From assembly GCF_025751495.1 (NCBI RefSeq), contig NZ_JAOWKZ010000002.1, forward strand, positions 372,001 to 436,000: 64,000 nucleotides of DNA, written 5' to 3'. The notes under the pieces are model-generated. The model made no database searches and was not told the origin of the DNA. It saw only the letters and a program-made list of their open reading frames with translations. Positions 35,101 to 43,374 of the stretch are shown here, one piece after another. Both the position numbers and the translations under genes were made by a program. Source of the DNA: Albidovulum litorale. GTDB lineage: Bacteria > Pseudomonadota > Alphaproteobacteria > Rhodobacterales > Rhodobacteraceae. The stretch's first letter is position 1, and every line of letters begins with the position of its first letter.

Positions 35101-37541
35101 AGAATGTGATCGACCTGCCCGTGACCGACGATTGGGGCGCGGGGGCCTATGTCACCGCTTCGGTCATCCGCCCGTTGAACGCGGAGGCGGGCCGCGCGCC
35201 GACGCGGGCGCTGGGCCTTTCCTATGCGCCGGTCGATCCCGGTGCGCGCAGGCTTTCCGCCATATTCGAGGTCGCGCCCGAGGCCGATCCGCGCGGGCCG
35301 CTGCCTGTTGCGCTGAAGGTCGATGCGGCGGAAGGGGCAGAGGTCTTCGCCACCATCGCCGCTGTCGATCTGGGCATCCTCAACCTGACCGCTTTTGAGT
35401 CACCGGACCCGGAGGGCCACTATTTCGGCCAGCAGAAACTCGGCATCGGCATCCGCGACCTTTACGGGCGGCTCATCGACGGCCAGACCGGCACAAAGGG
35501 CGCTGTGCGGTCGGGTGGCGACGCGGCGGCGGGCATGAAACTGCAATCGCCACCGCCGACCGAGGAACTGGTCGCCTATTTCTCCGGACCCCTGACAGTT
35601 GACGCCGACGGCTATGCCCGTACCGAGTTTCAGTTGCCGAGCTTCAACGGCACTGTGCGGCTGATGGCAGTCGTCTGGTCCGACAAGGCGGTGGGACAGG
35701 CCGAAACCGACGTGCTGGTCCGCAATCCGGTCGTCGTCACAGCCTCCGTCCCCCGGTTCCTTGCACCGGGGGATCAGGCGCGGATGCTTCTGGAGATCGT
35801 CCATGCCGCTGGGCCTGCGGGGCTTATGGGGCTGGATGTCTCGGGAACCGGTCTGATCCTTGGCGATGCGCCCTCCGGTCTCGATCTGGCGGAGAAGGCG
35901 AAGACCGCGATCACCGTCCCTGTCACGGCGGCGAATGCGGAGGGGCTGGGCACGATCCGCGTCGCGCTGACGACGCCCGACGGCAAACAACTGGTCAAGG
36001 ATCTGACCATCCCGGTTCAGGTCAACGATCCTGAAACCGCGCGCCAGACCCGCTTCGACCTGGCCGCCGGTCAAAGTTTCACGCTGGATCAGAACGTCTT
36101 CGCTGACCTCCTGCCCGGCTCCGGTCGCGCCACTCTGGCCGCCGGTCCGATCGCCCGCTTCGACGCGCCGGGGCTTCTGGCATCGCTTGACCGCTATCCC
36201 TATGGCTGCACAGAGCAACTGACGTCCAAGGCGCTGCCGCTTCTTTATTTCGAACAGGTCGCCTCGGCGATAGGCGGCACACCTGCGTCAGATATTCGGA
36301 AGAGGGTTGAGGAGAGTGTTTCGGAGATCCTGATCAACCAATCCTCCAACGGCTCTTTCGGTCTCTGGTATCCCGATACGGGCGACCTCTGGCTTGATGC
36401 CTATGTCACCGACTTCCTCAGCCGGGCGAAAGCGCAGGGCTACACCGTGCCCGACACCGCCTTTCGCAACGCTTTGGACAACTTGCGCAACCAGTTGAAC
36501 TACGCCCCCGATTTCGACGAGGGCGGCGGAGCCTATGCCTATGCGCTGATGGTGCTGGCGCGCGAAGGGGCGGCGGCGATGGGAGACCTGCGCTACTATG
36601 CCGACGTGAAATCCGGGGCTTTCGACACACCTATCGCCTCGGCCCAGCTTGGCGCGGCGCTTGCCTCCTATGGCGATCAGCGACGGGCGGACGCTATGTT
36701 CCGGCAGGCCGCTGAACAGCTCAGCCGTTGGGGTTTCAACGAACAGCGTATCTGGCGGGCCGATTACGGCACCAACCTGCGCGATGCGACGGCGCTTCTG
36801 ACACTGGCTACCGAAGCCGGATCACAAGCGGTCGATGCAGATATGCTCGGCAACGATGTCGCGGCCGTGATGGCGGGGCAACGACTGTCAACGCAGGAAG
36901 CGACCTGGGCGCTGCTGGCTACGAATGCGCTCATTGACCGGGCCGGGGCCGAGGGCTTCACCGTCAATGGTGCCGCGGTTGACGGCCCGATGGTCCGGGT
37001 GCTGGACGCCGATGCCGCGATCCCGCAGGTGATCGCCAACACAACGGGGCGCGATGCGACGGTCACGCTGACCAGCTTCGGAGTGCCGACCGAACCCGAG
37101 CCAGCGGGCGGCAAGGGCTATGCGATTGCCCGCAGCTACTACACGCTCGATGGCACGCCCGCCGACATCGCCACAGTCAAACAGGGCACTCGCCTTGTCG
37201 CGGTGATCGTGGTCACACCGCATGACGGCAGCGAGGCGCGGCTGATGGTCAATGACCCGTTGCCCGCCGGGTTCGAAATCGACAACCCCTCGCTTCTGCG
37301 CGCGGGCGATATTGCCGCGCTCGACTGGCTGGAGACGGCGGAGACACGGATGACCGAGTTTCGCCAGGAACGCTTCCTTGCCGCCGTCGACTGGGGATCG
37401 GACCGGCCCTTCCGGCTGGCCTATATTCTGCGTGCCATCACCCCCGGCACGTTCCGCCACCCGGCGGCCAGCGTGGAGGATATGTACCGACCCGACTACC
37501 GGGCGCGCACGGCGGTCGGGCAGGTCACGGTGACGGAGTGA
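32103..37541 (+). CDS. Alpha-2-macroglobulin family protein with N-terminal PAN domain
   Basis: A 1812-residue exported protein that probably traps foreign proteases in the periplasm. Signal peptide MRALAIAALAASLFVAGQAPA, then a PAN/apple-like domain with cysteines (FDACRAACLSENACTAF) at about residues 35-100, then macroglobulin domains. The thioester motif is intact: C1369 in YGCTEQL with Q1372. The C-terminal part has the terpenoid-cyclase-like helices and receptor-like domain. It overlaps pbpC by four bases, the classic pairing of bacterial macroglobulin with PBP1C, which suggests defence and repair of the wall. Confidence 0.92.
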   Translation: MRALAIAALAASLFVAGQAPARDLIPERRAVLVENMDFPGGDLRALYDIGFDACRAACLSENACTAFTYNRRASSCFPKSGAGEPAPYIGAISGRMLEAAPGSSERAQLRADELGFLRPEDLIAAYDQAQGLTALHIAGEMPADELAGLAQSARSNANWPRAAELAGMLTGITDLAGDWADYADALLHLKSDSSGRMREYAERAARAATNAYLRADAAPLRANTLVTLANAFDRIGRGRDMIPLLRLAQSIQPRDDTAAMLDDAIGKYGFRISETQVEADSASPRICAFFNEDLVRSGTDYAPFVKLPEAGLSVEASGRQICVAGFVHGARATLTFREGLPAASGEVLAKDTQITQYIRDRSAAVRFPGRAYVLPRVGTKGIPVETVNAETLDLTLLRLSDRNLIRAIQGGMFGRPLDYWSAENLKSEVAEEVWTGTGEVGMQVNRDMTTLLPLDGVMSDLGPGIYALQAAIPGKDPYDDPAATQWFVISDLGLTAMEGVDGLHVFVRALSDASASEGVTATLLSRANAVIGAVTTDAEGYARFDAGLAAGIGGAAPALVMVEKGEDMAFLPLTEAEFDLSDRGVAGREAAPPIDVFLSTDRGAYRAGETVNATILARDQKVDGLAGLPMTARLIRPDGVEYSRALLDHAGAGGFVARMPLAGSAPHGTWRIESFVEEGKLLASQSFLVEDFLPERIDFDLTLPEGALRLTDRPPLTVAARYLFGAPGAELDVEGDLRISALTQLDAFPGYAFGRYDEPFSPYRDALEDAPKTGADGSAVLSVSFPDLGEAANRPLEASVAVRVKEGSGRPVERSIARRILPDDPVIGIKPLFEEGTVPQGSEAGFNLIAVGPDEEPATRAVHWTINRIERNYQWYSLHGNWDWEVTTTRSRVVSGEALLTPEGPVGISAPVDWGNYELVVEATEGAHTSSSVEFYAGWYVPADAAETPDTLTVALDKDAYRPGDTARLRIEPRADGVALVTVLSNRLIDMKAVPVKAGENVIDLPVTDDWGAGAYVTASVIRPLNAEAGRAPTRALGLSYAPVDPGARRLSAIFEVAPEADPRGPLPVALKVDAAEGAEVFATIAAVDLGILNLTAFESPDPEGHYFGQQKLGIGIRDLYGRLIDGQTGTKGAVRSGGDAAAGMKLQSPPPTEELVAYFSGPLTVDADGYARTEFQLPSFNGTVRLMAVVWSDKAVGQAETDVLVRNPVVVTASVPRFLAPGDQARMLLEIVHAAGPAGLMGLDVSGTGLILGDAPSGLDLAEKAKTAITVPVTAANAEGLGTIRVALTTPDGKQLVKDLTIPVQVNDPETARQTRFDLAAGQSFTLDQNVFADLLPGSGRATLAAGPIARFDAPGLLASLDRYPYGCTEQLTSKALPLLYFEQVASAIGGTPASDIRKRVEESVSEILINQSSNGSFGLWYPDTGDLWLDAYVTDFLSRAKAQGYTVPDTAFRNALDNLRNQLNYAPDFDEGGGAYAYALMVLAREGAAAMGDLRYYADVKSGAFDTPIASAQLGAALASYGDQRRADAMFRQAAEQLSRWGFNEQRIWRADYGTNLRDATALLTLATEAGSQAVDADMLGNDVAAVMAGQRLSTQEATWALLATNALIDRAGAEGFTVNGAAVDGPMVRVLDADAAIPQVIANTTGRDATVTLTSFGVPTEPEPAGGKGYAIARSYYTLDGTPADIATVKQGTRLVAVIVVTPHDGSEARLMVNDPLPAGFEIDNPSLLRAGDIAALDWLETAETRMTEFRQERFLAAVDWGSDRPFRLAYILRAITPGTFRHPAASVEDMYRPDYRARTAVGQVTVTE

Positions 37542-39571
37542 GACGTCACGCGTCCTTCCTGCTCGCCGGTCTTCTCTTCGCGACCGGGCTGGCGCGGGAC
37601 GAAGTCGATCAATGGATCGACCGCACGGACCTGCCTGCGCTGATGGTGGAAACCGGGACCGAGGTCGTCGCCCGCGACGGCACACTCCTGCGCGCCTTCA
37701 CCGTGGCCGACGGGCGCTGGCGGCTCGATCCCGGCCCGGTCGATCCGGGCTTTGTCGCGATGCTGATCGCCTATGAGGACAATAGGTTTCACACCCATAA
37801 TGGTGTCGACCCCCTGGCGATGCTGCGTGCGGGTTTGCAGGCCGCGTGGAATGGCCGCGTGGTATCGGGCGGCTCGACCCTGACCATGCAGGTCGCGCGG
37901 TTGCTGGAGGAAAGCGGGACCGGCAGGCTGGAGGGCAAGCTGCGTCAGATCCGTGTTGCACTGGCGCTGGAACGGCGGCTGACCAAGGAGGAAATCCTTG
38001 GGCTCTATCTGCGCCTCGCCCCCTATGGCGGCAACCTCGAAGGCATCCGCGCGGCGACCCTATCCTATTTCGGCAAGGAACCCCGCCGCATGACGCCCGC
38101 AGAGGCGGCCTTGCTGGTGGCCCTGCCGCAATCGCCCGAAACCCGCCGCCCCGACCGCTTCCCCGAAGCGGCTGCCAAGGCCCGGACCCGCGTCCTCGAC
38201 CGGATGGTCGCCGACGGAGCGATGGAGGATGAGCGCCGGTCCGCCGCGCTGACGGAGACCGTGCCAGAGGCACGCCACCCCTTCCCAGTGCTCGCTCCCC
38301 ATCTCGCCGAACGCCTCGCCAGCGGAAAGCCGGGTACACACCGGATCGAAACCACCATCGACGCCCGCCTGCAAGCCAGACTCGAAACCCTCGCAGCCCG
38401 CGCCATGCGGGCCAGCGGGGCGCGGACCTCGCTTGCCGTCCTCGTCGCCGACCACCGCAGCGGCGACATCCTCGCCACCGTCGGCTCGCCGGACTGGACC
38501 AATAACAGCCGCGCGGGGTTCGTCGACATGACGCGTGCGCTACGGTCCCCCGGCTCGACGCTGAAACCCTTCGTCTATGCGCTGGCCTTCGACGAAGGCC
38601 TCGCCCATCCCGAAACCCTGATCGAGGACCGGCCCACCGCCTTCGGCACCTACGCACCGCAAAACTTCGACCGGCAGTACCGGGGCACCATTACCGCGCG
38701 CGAGGCGCTGCAACTTTCGCTCAACATTCCCGTGGTCAGCCTGACCGAAGCGCTCGGCCCCGCCCGGCTTCTGGCCGCCCTGCGCAAGTCCGGCGGGCAT
38801 CCGGACCTGCCGCGTGGCCAGCCGGGCCTTGCCGTAGCGCTCGGCGGCGTTGGGATCACGCTCGAAGACCTCGTTCAGGCCTATGCCGCGCTGGCAAGGC
38901 TCGGCCAGCCGATCCGGCTTCACACAACACCCGGCGCGCCCGAGGCGACAGGCCAGCGCCTCTTTGGGCCCGAGGCTGCATGGCTCACAGCCGATATCCT
39001 CGCGGGACTTCCCCCGCCCGCAGGCGCGCCCGCCCAACGGATCGCCTACAAGACCGGCACCAGCTATGGCCACCGCGATGCCTGGGCGATCGGCTTCGAC
39101 GGGGCGCATGTCGCAGGCGTCTGGATGGGGCGGGCGGACGGTGCCTCCGTCCCCGGCGCCTTTGGCGGCGATCTTGCGGCACCGATCCTTTTCGACATTT
39201 TCGCACGGCTCAAATCCGTGCCCGACCCCCTTCCCGCGCCACCACCGGCAACGCTGATCCTGCCCACTGCCCGCCTGCCGCACCCCCTGCAACAGTTCCG
39301 CCCGCGCAGCGCGGCCTTCGCAACCGCCCCCAACGCCCCCGAAATCGCCTTTCCGCCCGACGGGGCCGAGGTGGAAGCCGGTCCGACGCTCGCGCTCAAG
39401 GTCCGGGGCGGCACGCCGCCCTTCACATGGCTCGCCAACGGCGCGCCGCTGATCCTCGCCGACCGCGCCCGTGAAACCGCGATCTACAACCCCGGCCAAG
39501 GCTATCTCACTCTTTCGGTCATCGACGCAAACGGACAGAGCGCCACCGCCAATGTGACGCTCCATCCCTGA
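37538..39571 (+). CDS. pbpC: Penicillin-binding protein 1C
   Basis: A 677-residue bifunctional peptidoglycan glycosyltransferase/transpeptidase. The glycosyltransferase glutamate is E80 in YEDNRFHTHNGVD, with GGSTLTMQVARLL following. The transpeptidase has S340xxK343 (SPGSTLKP), the SLN triad and K505TGT. The C-terminal BiPBP_C domain (PDGAEVEAGPTLALKVRGG) is diagnostic for the 1C class. A short hydrophobic start (SFLLAGLLFATGLA) anchors or exports it. GTG start overlapping the upstream stop, so coupled to the macroglobulin gene. Confidence 0.94.
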   Translation: MRRHASFLLAGLLFATGLARDEVDQWIDRTDLPALMVETGTEVVARDGTLLRAFTVADGRWRLDPGPVDPGFVAMLIAYEDNRFHTHNGVDPLAMLRAGLQAAWNGRVVSGGSTLTMQVARLLEESGTGRLEGKLRQIRVALALERRLTKEEILGLYLRLAPYGGNLEGIRAATLSYFGKEPRRMTPAEAALLVALPQSPETRRPDRFPEAAAKARTRVLDRMVADGAMEDERRSAALTETVPEARHPFPVLAPHLAERLASGKPGTHRIETTIDARLQARLETLAARAMRASGARTSLAVLVADHRSGDILATVGSPDWTNNSRAGFVDMTRALRSPGSTLKPFVYALAFDEGLAHPETLIEDRPTAFGTYAPQNFDRQYRGTITAREALQLSLNIPVVSLTEALGPARLLAALRKSGGHPDLPRGQPGLAVALGGVGITLEDLVQAYAALARLGQPIRLHTTPGAPEATGQRLFGPEAAWLTADILAGLPPPAGAPAQRIAYKTGTSYGHRDAWAIGFDGAHVAGVWMGRADGASVPGAFGGDLAAPILFDIFARLKSVPDPLPAPPPATLILPTARLPHPLQQFRPRSAAFATAPNAPEIAFPPDGAEVEAGPTLALKVRGGTPPFTWLANGAPLILADRARETAIYNPGQGYLTLSVIDANGQSATANVTLHP

Positions 39572-39660
39572 TCTTCTTCTGTTCTGAAATACTCCCGCGG
39601 GAGGCAGGCCGCGCAACCGCGCGGCCCCGGCGAGGGGGGCTCGATGCCCCCCTAAAAGAC
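39572..39660. repeat. Dispersed intergenic element copy 2, with bidirectional hairpin
   Basis: It begins tcttcttctgttctgaaata, passes ACTCCCGCGGGAG and a second hairpin region GGCCGCGCAACCGCGCGGCC (39607-39626), and ends with GGGGGGCTCGATGCCCCCC (39634-39652). The last is the exact reverse complement of the core of copy 1 at 25599-25617. It lies between convergent pbpC and the thiolase gene. The several palindromes suggest a structured terminator family. Confidence 0.7.
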
Positions 39661-39665
39661 GCCCG

Positions 39666-40844
39666 TCAGACCCGTTCGATCGCCAGTGCGATGCCCTGAC
39701 CGCCCCCGATACACATGGTGATCAGCGCCTTCTTGCCGCCGATGCGCTCCAGTTCGTACATCGCCTTGATGGTGATAATCGCGCCTGTCGCACCGATCGG
39801 ATGGCCAAGCGCCACCGCGCCGCCGTTGGGGTTCACCTTGGCTGGATCGAATCCGAGCCCCTTCGTCACCGCCAGAGCCTGCGCCGCGAAGGCCTCGTTC
39901 GATTCGATCACGTCGAAATCGCCGACCGACAGGCCGGTGCGCTTCAGAAGGGCCTCGACTGCCGGAACCGGGCCGATCCCCATGACTTCCGGCCGCACCC
40001 CGGCATGGGCATAACCCAGAACCCGGGCGCGGGGTTTCAAACCGGCCTTTGCCGCCGCATCGGCACGGGCCAGCACAACCGCACCTGCACCATCATTGAT
40101 GCCGCTCGCATTGCCTGCCGTCACCGTGCCGTCCTTCTTGAACACGGTTTTCAACCCGCCAAGCGCTTCGAGGCTTGTGGCCTTCGGATGCTCGTCGGTA
40201 TCAAAGACCACAGTCCCCTTGCGCGACGTGATCTCGACCGGCGCGATCTGGTCCTTGAACCGGCCTTCGGCGATCGCCTTCGCCGCGCGTTCCTGGCTTT
40301 CCATCGCGAATGCATCTTGTGCCTCGCGGGTGATGCCGTGTTCAGCCGCCACGTTTTCGGCTGTCACACCCATATGGCCAGTGCCGAACGGACAGGTCAG
40401 CGCCCCGGTCATCATGTCGAGCGCCTTGGTGTCGCCCATCTTCTGGCCCCAGCGGGCGGCCTGCAGCGCATAAGGCGAACGGCTCATATTCTCCGCCCCG
40501 CCGGCAAGGGCGAAATCGGCGTCACCCAGGGCCAGCGATTGCACGCACGAGACGATAGCCTGCACACCCGACCCGCAAAGCCGGTTCACGTTCATCGCAG
40601 GCGTACCGTTCGGCACACCGGCCTGCATCGCGGCGACGCGGCTCAGATACATGTCGCGCGGCTCGGTATTGATGACATGGCCAAAGGCGACATGGCCGAT
40701 CTTTTCACCCTCGACCCCTGCCCGCTCCAAGGCCGCCTTCGCGGCCACGGTGGCGATGTCGATGGGGGCCATACCCGCGAGGCTTCCCCCAAAGGTCCCG
40801 ATCGCGGTGCGCGCGCCGGAAAGAATCACGATGTCGTCGTTCAT
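39666..40844 (-). CDS. Acetyl-CoA acetyltransferase / beta-ketothiolase
   Basis: A 392-residue thiolase that condenses two acyl-CoA molecules or cleaves 3-ketoacyl-CoA. The acylated cysteine is in NRLCGSGVQAIV; the GHPIGATGA histidine and the second cysteine in MCIGGGQGIA are present. Length and ends match biosynthetic thiolases (PhaA/AtoB/BktB). GGAGGGCTGAC precedes the ATG. It follows a metallophosphoesterase gene by 29 bp. The exact chain-length preference cannot be told, so no symbol is given. Confidence 0.9.
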   Translation of the reverse strand: MNDDIVILSGARTAIGTFGGSLAGMAPIDIATVAAKAALERAGVEGEKIGHVAFGHVINTEPRDMYLSRVAAMQAGVPNGTPAMNVNRLCGSGVQAIVSCVQSLALGDADFALAGGAENMSRSPYALQAARWGQKMGDTKALDMMTGALTCPFGTGHMGVTAENVAAEHGITREAQDAFAMESQERAAKAIAEGRFKDQIAPVEITSRKGTVVFDTDEHPKATSLEALGGLKTVFKKDGTVTAGNASGINDGAGAVVLARADAAAKAGLKPRARVLGYAHAGVRPEVMGIGPVPAVEALLKRTGLSVGDFDVIESNEAFAAQALAVTKGLGFDPAKVNPNGGAVALGHPIGATGAIITIKAMYELERIGGKKALITMCIGGGQGIALAIERV

Positions 40845-40873
40845 GTCAGCCCTCCATGGATGTTGGGCGAATG

Positions 40874-41710
40874 TTAGATGCCGCGGCGCAGCATGACTAG
40901 TGTGATTTCGGGCGGCTGCAAAATTCGTAACGGAAGACCGGAATACCCGATCCCGCCCGACACGATCAGATGACGGCCTCCCTCTTCGATATGGCCATAG
41001 GCATACCGTCCGCCGTAGCGCGACGGTGTCATTGGCCGCCAGCCGAAGATGTTTGCCTGCCCGCCATGGGTGTGACCGGACACCTGAAGAAAGGCCCGCC
41101 CATCACCTTCGGCGAAATAGTCGGGTTCATGCGCCATCAGGATCGTGGCTGCGCCCTCGGGCACATCTGCGAAGGCGGCTTCTGGATCGTGAAAGCCGGG
41201 CAGGTGCAGATGTTTTCGGGCGCCCTGGCTGTCCATCCCAGCCAGCCAGAAGCTGCCGCCGCCATGGACGATTTCGCTGGAACGATTGGCCAGATGGCGG
41301 ATAGGGCTGATCTCAAGCGCCTCGGCCACCGAGTTGCGGGCGAAACGGCTTTGCCGCGCTAGCCTGCAATCCCACCAGTCGTGGTTTCCCAGAACCGCGA
41401 AGACCCCAAGCGGGGCGGAAAGCGCCGCAAGCTCTGCGATGATCCGCTCAGCCTCGATGAAACGTGCGGGCAGCTTTCGGTCGACAATGAAATCGCCTGG
41501 CAGCAGAATAAGGTCTGCGCCAAGCCCGTTTACCTGACCGATCATGCGCCGGAGCGCGGCAAGTGACGTCCATGGATCGCAGACATGCAGATCGGCGAAG
41601 ATCGCCATGGTCAGATCCGGCAACGTCCAACGCGGATCGGTGATGACATGGCGGACGATACGCGGATGGCTGGAGGCCGTGACTGGCGCGAAGAATTTTC
41701 GTGTCTTCAC
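40874..41710 (-). CDS. Metallophosphoesterase
   Basis: A 278-residue calcineurin-like phosphoesterase. Metal-ligand motifs in order: FADLHVCD, LLPGDFIVD, VLGNHDWWD, MAHEPDYF and SGHTHGGQ. Similar proteins (YaeI-like) act on membrane phospholipids or UDP-lipid A precursors, but no membrane helix is seen here. GTG start. It probably shares a transcript with the downstream thiolase gene, although the functions look unrelated. Confidence 0.85.
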   Translation of the reverse strand: MKTRKFFAPVTASSHPRIVRHVITDPRWTLPDLTMAIFADLHVCDPWTSLAALRRMIGQVNGLGADLILLPGDFIVDRKLPARFIEAERIIAELAALSAPLGVFAVLGNHDWWDCRLARQSRFARNSVAEALEISPIRHLANRSSEIVHGGGSFWLAGMDSQGARKHLHLPGFHDPEAAFADVPEGAATILMAHEPDYFAEGDGRAFLQVSGHTHGGQANIFGWRPMTPSRYGGRYAYGHIEEGGRHLIVSGGIGYSGLPLRILQPPEITLVMLRRGI

Positions 41711-41756
41711 CTTACGTCACCCAAGGCGGTCATGGCTGGATCTGAATGCAGTCCGA

Positions 41757-42500
41757 TCATGACAGGGTGGGTCGGATCGCTTCCCGGCCCAACCCGTCAA
41801 GCAGCCAGACTTTGTCATCCTCGATCACCACCGTTGACAGGGCATGGCCATAGCCTGCTCCGCTGTCAATGTTCAGACGGTTGCCATAGTGGGTGACGGC
41901 ATCGACCGGCGTATGGCCGTGAACGACCAGACAGCCAAAATCACCGCGATAGTCGTGAAAATCGCGCCGGATCCACAGAAGATCGTCCTCGCTCTGCGCA
42001 GCAAGCGGAACACCCGGCCGGATACCGGCATGAACGAAAAGCACTCCCCCCCGGGCAAAGGACGTGGGCAGGCCGCGCAGAAAGGTCATATGCGCGCCGG
42101 GCACTTTCGAAGAAGCCTCTTCGTGCAGGTCGTGCAGCAGACGTTCACCCGCCCGCTCGACCCCATAGGAGGCCAGCGTCGTTTCGCCGCCAAGGCGGGG
42201 GTGAATCCAGTGCAGCTCTGCCCTGAGACCCGCGTCGTGACTGTCGGGATCGGCCATGAAGCCGGTGAACATGCGGTCGTGATTGCCCTTGAGTGTCACC
42301 CAGGGTTTTCCGGCTTCGTGCCCCCTTATCAGATAGTCGATAACCCCCCGGCTGTCGGGACCGCGGTCGACCTGATCGCCGATATGCACCACGGGCGCGT
42401 CCGTGTCACCGACCCGCACCCGGTCCTCGGCAATCCGCCGATGCGCCTCTTCCAGCTTGTCGAGATGGCCATGAATGTCGCCGATCGCGTAGGTGCGCAT
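41757..42500 (-). CDS. Serine/threonine protein phosphatase family (PrpE/ApaH-like)
   Basis: A 247-residue PPP-family phosphatase. AIGDIHGHLDKLEE, VHIGDQVDRGPDSRG and TLKGNHDRMFTG are the three signature motifs. The protein could dephosphorylate phosphoserine/threonine or dinucleoside polyphosphates; sequence alone does not separate these. It sits 46 bp upstream of another phosphoesterase on the same strand. Confidence 0.88.
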   Translation of the reverse strand: MRTYAIGDIHGHLDKLEEAHRRIAEDRVRVGDTDAPVVHIGDQVDRGPDSRGVIDYLIRGHEAGKPWVTLKGNHDRMFTGFMADPDSHDAGLRAELHWIHPRLGGETTLASYGVERAGERLLHDLHEEASSKVPGAHMTFLRGLPTSFARGGVLFVHAGIRPGVPLAAQSEDDLLWIRRDFHDYRGDFGCLVVHGHTPVDAVTHYGNRLNIDSGAGYGHALSTVVIEDDKVWLLDGLGREAIRPTLS

Positions 42501-42566
42501 GTCTGTCCGTCCGGGTAATGCGGGCGGACCCTATCGCGGCATAGGGTTGGGGGCAATCCGCCCCGG

Positions 42567-43175
42567 TCAGGCGACCTGTGCCTCGGGGTCGGGCAGGAAC
42601 GCGTAGGAATGGGTGTTCACATCGCCCGACCAGCGCCAGAGCGCCAGAACGCCTTCGGGGCCGGTGCGGAAGGCATGGGGCATCAGGCTCGGGTGATGGA
42701 TCATGTCGCCCGGGCGGCGGGTGCGGCGATCCTCTCCGGCGGTCCAGAACGCTTCACCGGCGAGGATCACATAGGTCTCGTCCGCGTCGTGATTGTGAAG
42801 GGCATAGTAGCTGTTCGGACGCTGGTAGAAGAGGCCGAGACGCAGGTCCGGCGCGGGGATCGGCCCGTCAGGACCCATCAGCGTCGTGACGGCGCAGATG
42901 GCAGCGGCATCGTCGCTCATCCGATCGGCCACGGGATTGGTGCCCCAGGGGATGAGGTCTTGCGCGGCAAGGATGGCCTGTGCCGCCGGGTGATCCGAGG
43001 TCGCGAGCAGATCACGCATCAGCGCGTCGAGCGCACAGGGCGTCTGACGCTCGAAGGCCTCGGGCGCGGGTGTCGTCGTCAGGGCATGCGCTGTCCGCTC
43101 TGCCGCGTCCCGCCCCTCGGCGCGGTAGATATCGGCAAGCGCGGTCAGAAGAGCGTCGAAAACCGGCGGATGCAT
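42567..43175 (-). CDS. Cupin resembling dimethylsulfoniopropionate (DMSP) lyases
   Basis: A 202-residue protein with a C-terminal cupin. The metal/active-site pattern H127-N-H129-xxx-E133-x-Y135, then H167 in IHHPSLMPHAF, matches the H-x-H-x3-E-x-Y...H arrangement known for cupin DMSP lyases (DddK, DddQ, DddW). The end LALWRWSGDVNTHSY also resembles DddL/DddQ, and the N-terminal helical part fits the larger family members. If correct it would split DMSP to dimethyl sulfide and acrylate. Other cupin functions are possible. The ATG at 43175 is preferred over an upstream frame extension. Confidence 0.6.
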   Translation of the reverse strand: MHPPVFDALLTALADIYRAEGRDAAERTAHALTTTPAPEAFERQTPCALDALMRDLLATSDHPAAQAILAAQDLIPWGTNPVADRMSDDAAAICAVTTLMGPDGPIPAPDLRLGLFYQRPNSYYALHNHDADETYVILAGEAFWTAGEDRRTRRPGDMIHHPSLMPHAFRTGPEGVLALWRWSGDVNTHSYAFLPDPEAQVA

Positions 43176-43374
43176 ATCGCGGGCCTCACAGTCAAATCGG
43201 TTGGGCCAGTCTTGGGCTGTTTTTTCGACGGTGACTGATCCAATCGCGACGGAAACTCGGTCGCTAATGCGTGATCTAGGGAAACCGCGTTCCAACCGGT
43301 TCGCGGCAGCCTTCGGGTGGACGGCGGCGGCGCGCCCGCCTAGTCTTCACCCGATACGAATCCCGGGAAGACCG

